The position numbers were made by a program, and so were the translations under genes. From Oscillospiraceae bacterium (GTDB lineage: Bacteria > Bacillota > Clostridia > Oscillospirales > Ruminococcaceae), in NCBI GenBank assembly GCA_031266415.1, contig JAISBB010000001.1, positions 1-64,000 on the forward strand: a DNA stretch of 64,000 bases. The letters run 5' to 3'. Each line of letters starts with the position of its first letter. Within the stretch, counting starts at the first letter, position 1. Shown piece after piece: positions 60,834 through 64,000 of the stretch. The notes under the pieces are model-generated. The model did no database searches. It was not told the DNA's origin and was given only the letters and a program-made list of their open reading frames with translations.

Positions 60834-61924
60834 CCTCTTTCAAGACCGTTGCTTCTGCTTGAACAACATCTCATTTGCCCACACGCTGCACCTATCTCTA
60901 TCCCCAAAGTCCTTCTTACTGTAACGGAAAATCCTCCATCTTCAAGCCTTTTTTTAAACCTTTCAATTACCATACGGCCAGAAGCTTTGAACCATCCTAC
61001 ACCACTATTAGCAGGAATTAAATTAATGTGAACAGGGAATCCCGCAAATAAATTCTTCAAACTCTTTGCATGCTCAAAACTATCATTAACACCAGCCAAC
61101 ATAATATATTCAAAAGAAACTCGGCGGTGAGTAACTTCAAAATATTCTTTACACGCGGTTATTAATTGTTGAATATTCCACCGTTTATTCACCGGCATCA
61201 AGTTGCAACGCAACTCATCATTTGGCGCATGCAACGAAACAGAAAGCGTAATTTTCAATTTCAATTTCATTAATGCATAAATCCCATCTACAAGCCCAAC
61301 CGTCGAAAGTGATATATTCCGCTGCCCAACACCAACACTACCAGGACAGGAAACCAACTCTATAAATTTTACAACATTGTTAAAATTATCAAGCGGTTCT
61401 CCAATCCCCATTAAAACCACGTGCCCAATCCGTTTTTCAGCAATTTGTTGCGCTAAAATCACTTGCTCTAAAATTTCAGAAACGGTTAAATTCCGCACAA
61501 ACCCATTCATTCCAGAAACGCAAAACCTGCAGTGCATTTTACAACCAACCTGGGTCGAAACACAAACGCTATATCCGTACTTATATTTCATTAATGCCGT
61601 TTCTATAAAATTCCCATCCACCAGCCTAAACAGTATCTTTTTTACCTCTTCATTTTTTAAAGTCAGTACTTTTTCGATTTCTAGTGAATTTAATTTGAAT
61701 TTTTCACACAAAAACTTACGCAAATCACACGGCAAGTTAGTCATTTGATTGAAATTATGCACACCCGTACCAAGCCAATCCCATATTTGCTTAGCTCTAA
61801 ACTTTTGGTAACCCGCATTAATTACAACATCTGTTAATTCACATATGTTCAATTCCCTAAGATTTATCAATCTAACCACCAATGCATCGTGCAAATCCTT
61901 CCTCTTGCCCAAAACAAACGGCAA
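60830..61924 (-). CDS. rlmN: 23S rRNA/tRNA adenine C2-methyltransferase RlmN (radical SAM)
   Basis: RlmN methylates A2503 of 23S rRNA and A37 of some tRNAs. The radical SAM cluster motif is CKMHCRFC (near residue 128), GIGEPLDN binds SAM, and the catalytic Cys is in GAACGQMR near the C-terminus. The true start is uncertain: the ATG at 61924 lies inside a hairpin after rpsO. An AAGGAT site points to an in-frame TTG or GTG about 14 codons further in, which would fit the usual N-terminus better. Confidence 0.94.
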   Translation of the reverse strand: MPFVLGKRKDLHDALVVRLINLRELNICELTDVVINAGYQKFRAKQIWDWLGTGVHNFNQMTNLPCDLRKFLCEKFKLNSLEIEKVLTLKNEEVKKILFRLVDGNFIETALMKYKYGYSVCVSTQVGCKMHCRFCVSGMNGFVRNLTVSEILEQVILAQQIAEKRIGHVVLMGIGEPLDNFNNVVKFIELVSCPGSVGVGQRNISLSTVGLVDGIYALMKLKLKITLSVSLHAPNDELRCNLMPVNKRWNIQQLITACKEYFEVTHRRVSFEYIMLAGVNDSFEHAKSLKNLFAGFPVHINLIPANSGVGWFKASGRMVIERFKKRLEDGGFSVTVRRTLGIEIGAACGQMRCCSSRSNGLERG

Positions 61925-61926
61925 AC

Positions 61927-61951
61927 AGCCCCCGGAACAAATCCAGAGGCT
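61927..61951 (-). terminator. hairpin between rpsO and rlmN
   Basis: On the minus strand AGCCTCTGGA pairs over ten positions (some G-T) with TCCGGGGGCT around a short T-rich loop, followed by GTTTGCCGTTTGTTTT. It is just after the rpsO stop, so it is a terminator or attenuator that separates rpsO from rlmN-prpC-prkC. Confidence 0.6.
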
Positions 61952-61959
61952 TTCAGGGG

Positions 61960-62226
61960 TTATTTTCTAAGCCCAAGCTTACTTATTATATTGCGGTACC
62001 TTTCCACATCTATTTTTTTCAGGTAGTTCAACATTCGCCTTCTTTGCCCTACCATCTGCAACAACCCTCTTCTGCTGTGATGATCTTTTTTGTTGAGTTT
62101 CAAATGCTCTGTAAGATCAAGGATTCTTTTGCTAAGAAGAGCAATTTGAACTTCAGGCGACCCTGTATCATTTTTATGTGAACGATTTTCCTCAATTATT
62201 TGTTGTTTTACCTCTTTTTTTATCAT
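61960..62226 (-). CDS. rpsO: 30S ribosomal protein S15
   Basis: S15 binds the central domain of 16S rRNA. The 88-residue sequence has [38 protein letters not shown] and [10 protein letters not shown], all family signatures. It is preceded by GGGGAAGG and an AT-rich leader. The usual downstream gene pnp is not there; rlmN follows instead. Confidence 0.97.
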   Translation of the reverse strand: MIKKEVKQQIIEENRSHKNDTGSPEVQIALLSKRILDLTEHLKLNKKDHHSRRGLLQMVGQRRRMLNYLKKIDVERYRNIISKLGLRK

Positions 62227-62428
62227 TAAAAAAACGCCTTCCCCTTTTTAAATTTAAAAAGCCAACTAACCCAACATAAAGAGTAAAGAGGACTCTTTTA
62301 TATTGCGCAATAACCAGTTAACTTCATTTATTCTATCATATTCTTTGCATTTTGTAAACCACACAGAACTGGCAAACAATAGCGCCAAAAAGCAAAGTTC
62401 GCAATAATAATTTTACTACCCAAACAAT

Positions 62429-62458
62429 TTGACAATGACATTCGATTCATGTTAATAT
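62429..62458 (+). promoter_or_regulatory. promoter of the tRNA-Trp/tRNA-Glu pair
   Basis: A perfect TTGACA (62429-62434) is followed by TTAATA after 17 bases or TAATAT after 18 (62452-62458). The tRNA starts about 21 bases downstream. Confidence 0.7.
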
Positions 62459-62478
62459 TACTGGCAACATGCAAACTT

Positions 62479-62554
62479 AGGGGTATAGCTCAGTTGGTAG
62501 AGCAGTGGTCTCCAAAACCACGTGCCGAGGGTTCGAGTCCTTCTACCCCTGCCA
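62479..62554 (+). tRNA. tRNA-Trp (anticodon CCA)
   Basis: A full cloverleaf is present: acceptor AGGGGTA/TACCCCT, D arm GCTC/GAGC, anticodon stem GTGGT/ACCAC around CTCCAAA, and T arm GAGGG/CCTTC (one G-T pair). The CCA end is encoded. The anticodon CCA reads UGG. Confidence 0.96.
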
Positions 62555-62565
62555 AAAATCAACTT

Positions 62566-62640
62566 GGCCCGTTGGTCAAGAGGTAAAGACGCTGGCCTCT
62601 CACGCCGGAATCAAGGGTTCGATTCCCTTACGGGTCACCA
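62566..62640 (+). tRNA. tRNA-Glu (anticodon CTC)
   Basis: The acceptor stem GGCCCGT pairs with ACGGGTC, the anticodon stem CTGGC/GCCGG encloses the loop CTCTCAC, and the T arm is AAGGG/CCCTT. The CCA end is encoded. The anticodon CTC reads GAG. It lies 11 bases after tRNA-Trp and is probably in the same transcript. Confidence 0.95.
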
Positions 62641-63091
62641 AAAATGAATGTGTATTTTGCTTGCGCACCTTCTTCTACGGCAGCAAATTACGCATTCCAT
62701 CACCGAAATCAAAGGATTCGTTTTCCTTATGGTGAACCAAAAAATGGACGCACATTTCGTCTGCACACCCACTTTTTTGCACAAAAAGCCGTGATTTCAA
62801 TGGTTATTTCCGTTGACCAAGTGTTCTCCTCGTTTTGCATCTTGATGCTCCGTTCGAAGCCATATGGGAATATTAGCATGCGGGGTTCCGGTTGGAAACC
62901 GATCCATTTTAAATTTGATTCACATTCTCACATGATTTTGATAGGTTTGTTACCGCGTATAAATAGAAAGTTTTGGGGTTTTACAAACGAACCTTAAATG
63001 TCTATCCGGGACCACAATGCGATCCGATGATGATTTTGTCATTCCAAAACGTCGACAAACTTGGACTCGCCTCACGCGAAAGACATAACGA
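62641..63091. other. region after the tRNA pair, no confident gene
   Basis: A plus-strand open frame of 117 codons (62644-62997) begins right after the tRNA-Glu CCA but has no ribosome binding site, and its composition (Phe, His, Arg, Ser mixed) does not look like a normal protein. I treat it as unsupported. The region is less AT-rich than average and has short inverted repeats (for example near 62860-62885), so a transcribed tRNA trailer or a small RNA is possible. Confidence 0.4.
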
Positions 63092-63116
63092 AAAAGGTGC
63101 GCTCTTCACACACCTT
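63092..63116 (-). terminator. intrinsic terminator of the rpoA-rplQ operon
   Basis: On the minus strand AGGTG(T)G pairs with C(G)CACCT around a short loop, followed directly by a TTTTT run. It lies 16 bases after the rplQ stop codon. Confidence 0.75.
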
Positions 63117-63131
63117 GAGTCACCCGTTTGA

Positions 63132-63467
63132 TTAAATCAGCTCGATTATTACCATTTCAGCGGCATCGCCCTTTCTGGGGCCAAGCCTAGTAATTCTTGT
63201 GTAGCCGCCGTTAACTTCCATATATTTTGGCACAATCTCATCAAATAATCTCTTCACAACATTCTCTTTTGTTAAGTAAGAAAAAACCTTTCTTTTAGAA
63301 TTAAGACTGGCATTTTTCCCGATTGAAATAATTTTTTCTGCCGCAGACCTAATTTCTTTTGCGCGCGTAAGCGTTGTTTCTATTTTACCTTTTTCAAGCA
63401 AAAACGTCACTAATCCCCGAAGCATCGCCCTTCTGTGATTTGCGGTTCTGCCTAATTTCCTAGCCAC
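63132..63467 (-). CDS. rplQ: 50S ribosomal protein L17
   Basis: L17 lies near the peptide exit tunnel. The sequence [21 protein letters not shown], given here as [15 protein letters not shown], then [17 protein letters not shown] and [22 protein letters not shown] are family signatures. The start is most likely GTG at 63467, giving M-A-R-K-L-G-R with AAGGGAG upstream. A longer frame to 63503 would overlap that site. It follows rpoA, the conserved order. Confidence 0.97.
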   Translation of the reverse strand: MARKLGRTANHRRAMLRGLVTFLLEKGKIETTLTRAKEIRSAAEKIISIGKNASLNSKRKVFSYLTKENVVKRLFDEIVPKYMEVNGGYTRITRLGPRKGDAAEMVIIELI

Positions 63468-63530
63468 AAGTACGTTCGCTCCCTTCCAACCAAATAAATA
63501 CACATAATAAAATTCCCATTTTTAATTTTT

Positions 63531-64000
63531 TTATTTCCCGTTTCTGCCAAGCCTGGAATCATGCGCATCTTCGCAAACAAACATATCAAAACCCAAAGCA
63601 TGCACTTTTTCAAACACTTCATCCATGGACTTTTTCCCCAAGTTTTTTATTTTAAAGAAATTTTCTTCTTTCACTTTCAGCAAATCCCTCAAACAATTAA
63701 TTCCAACACGTTTAAGGCAATTAAACGCACGAACAGAAAGTTCCATTTCTTCCAAGGTCAAGTTTTGCACTTTATCTTTTTCGCTAAGCAATACAGAAGC
63801 ACCACTACAACTAGAACCCGATTCAGAAATCCCCACAAGTAAGTTCAAGTGGTCCATGAGTATTTTTGCGGCATTAGAAACAGCCTCGTTAATTTGTATA
63901 CTTCCATCTACCCAAAGCTCAAGAACTAATTTATCATAATCTGTTACCTGACCAACACGCGTGTTTTCAACAAAATAATTAACTCTACAAACCGGTGTAA
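63531..64000 (-). CDS. rpoA: RNA polymerase alpha subunit, 3' part (partial)
   Basis: The reading frame enters from the right edge of the window, so the N-terminal part is missing. The visible part begins TPVCRVNYFVENTRVGQVTD, the conserved end of the alpha N-terminal domain, continues with EAVSNAAKILMDHLNLLV, a linker of about 25 residues, and the C-terminal domain (LSVRAFNCLKRVGINCLRDL, then KNLGKKSMDEVFEKV), which contacts UP elements and activators. About 155 of some 315 residues are seen. Confidence 0.98.
   Translation of the reverse strand, partial: TPVCRVNYFVENTRVGQVTDYDKLVLELWVDGSIQINEAVSNAAKILMDHLNLLVGISESGSSCSGASVLLSEKDKVQNLTLEEMELSVRAFNCLKRVGINCLRDLLKVKEENFFKIKNLGKKSMDEVFEKVHALGFDMFVCEDAHDSRLGRNGK

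Noticed and set aside
62644-62997. Open frame of 117 codons after tRNA-Glu
   Set aside because: It has no ribosome binding site and a poor amino acid composition. A competing frame overlaps it. I kept the region only as an unexplained interval.
1-64000. CRISPR arrays, insertion sequences, prophage or rRNA genes
   Set aside because: No regularly spaced repeats, transposase genes, phage structural genes or rRNA segments are visible. The tyrosine recombinase looks like a chromosomal Xer protein.

Overview
This window looks like chromosomal DNA from an AT-rich bacterium of the Firmicutes, most likely class Clostridia. Signs are the asp23-fakA pair, a partial yaaO-darA-holB-ricT cluster, rbfA-nrnA-truB-ribF, topA-trmFO, rlmN-prpC-prkC with PASTA repeats, rpoA-rplQ, strong AGGAGG-type ribosome binding sites and sigma-A promoters with 17-base spacers. 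Several genes are trimmed or fused: RibF without riboflavin kinase, ThrRS without TGS, an IspD-IspF fusion, and a yaa cluster without tmk or yaaR. I could not fix the genus from the sequence alone.

Layout. 374-2351 (minus): purine nucleoside binding protein, DeoD and L32. 2570-14613 (plus): tRNA-Thr, an envelope protein pair, Asp23/FakA, the yaa cluster, an M42 peptidase broken by a single-base frameshift at a slippery A8G, then RbfA-NrnA-TruB-RibF and TrkA. 14631-18384: family 4 uracil-DNA glycosylase, a small regulatory module (sigma-region-4-like protein, small helical protein, XRE repressor), FolD and a tyrosine recombinase. 18687-30099 (mostly minus): a MacB-type ABC exporter with an anchored partner, L19, GHL10 glycosidase, PfkA, DprA, TrpRS (plus), AroC and AroA.

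30234-35360 (minus) is the most accessory stretch: a membrane-anchored zinc metallopeptidase, a secreted unknown protein, a secreted papain-like protease carrying a GC-rich Pro/Gly/Ala insert with runs of 6-8 G, and a polytopic membrane protein. 35478-50097 (plus) is housekeeping: two M16 peptidases, TopA, TrmFO, a membrane-anchored FAM20C/PI3K-like kinase candidate, PepP, IspDF, LeuRS, DivIC, an S1 protein and ThrRS. 50150-50880 appears to hold the remains of a secreted protein gene.

51688-57915 (minus) is a very divergent flagellar filament-tip operon (FlgM, FlgN, FlgK, FlgL, FliD, FliS) behind a promoter matching the sigma-28 consensus. The right end holds PrkC, PrpC, RlmN, S15, tRNA-Trp and tRNA-Glu, L17 and the 3' part of rpoA, which runs off the window.

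The best candidates for new biology are the secreted protease island with its GC-rich tract gene, the extracytoplasmic kinase candidate, the divergent flagellar tip module with an internal perfect hairpin, and the M42 slippery-site frameshift.
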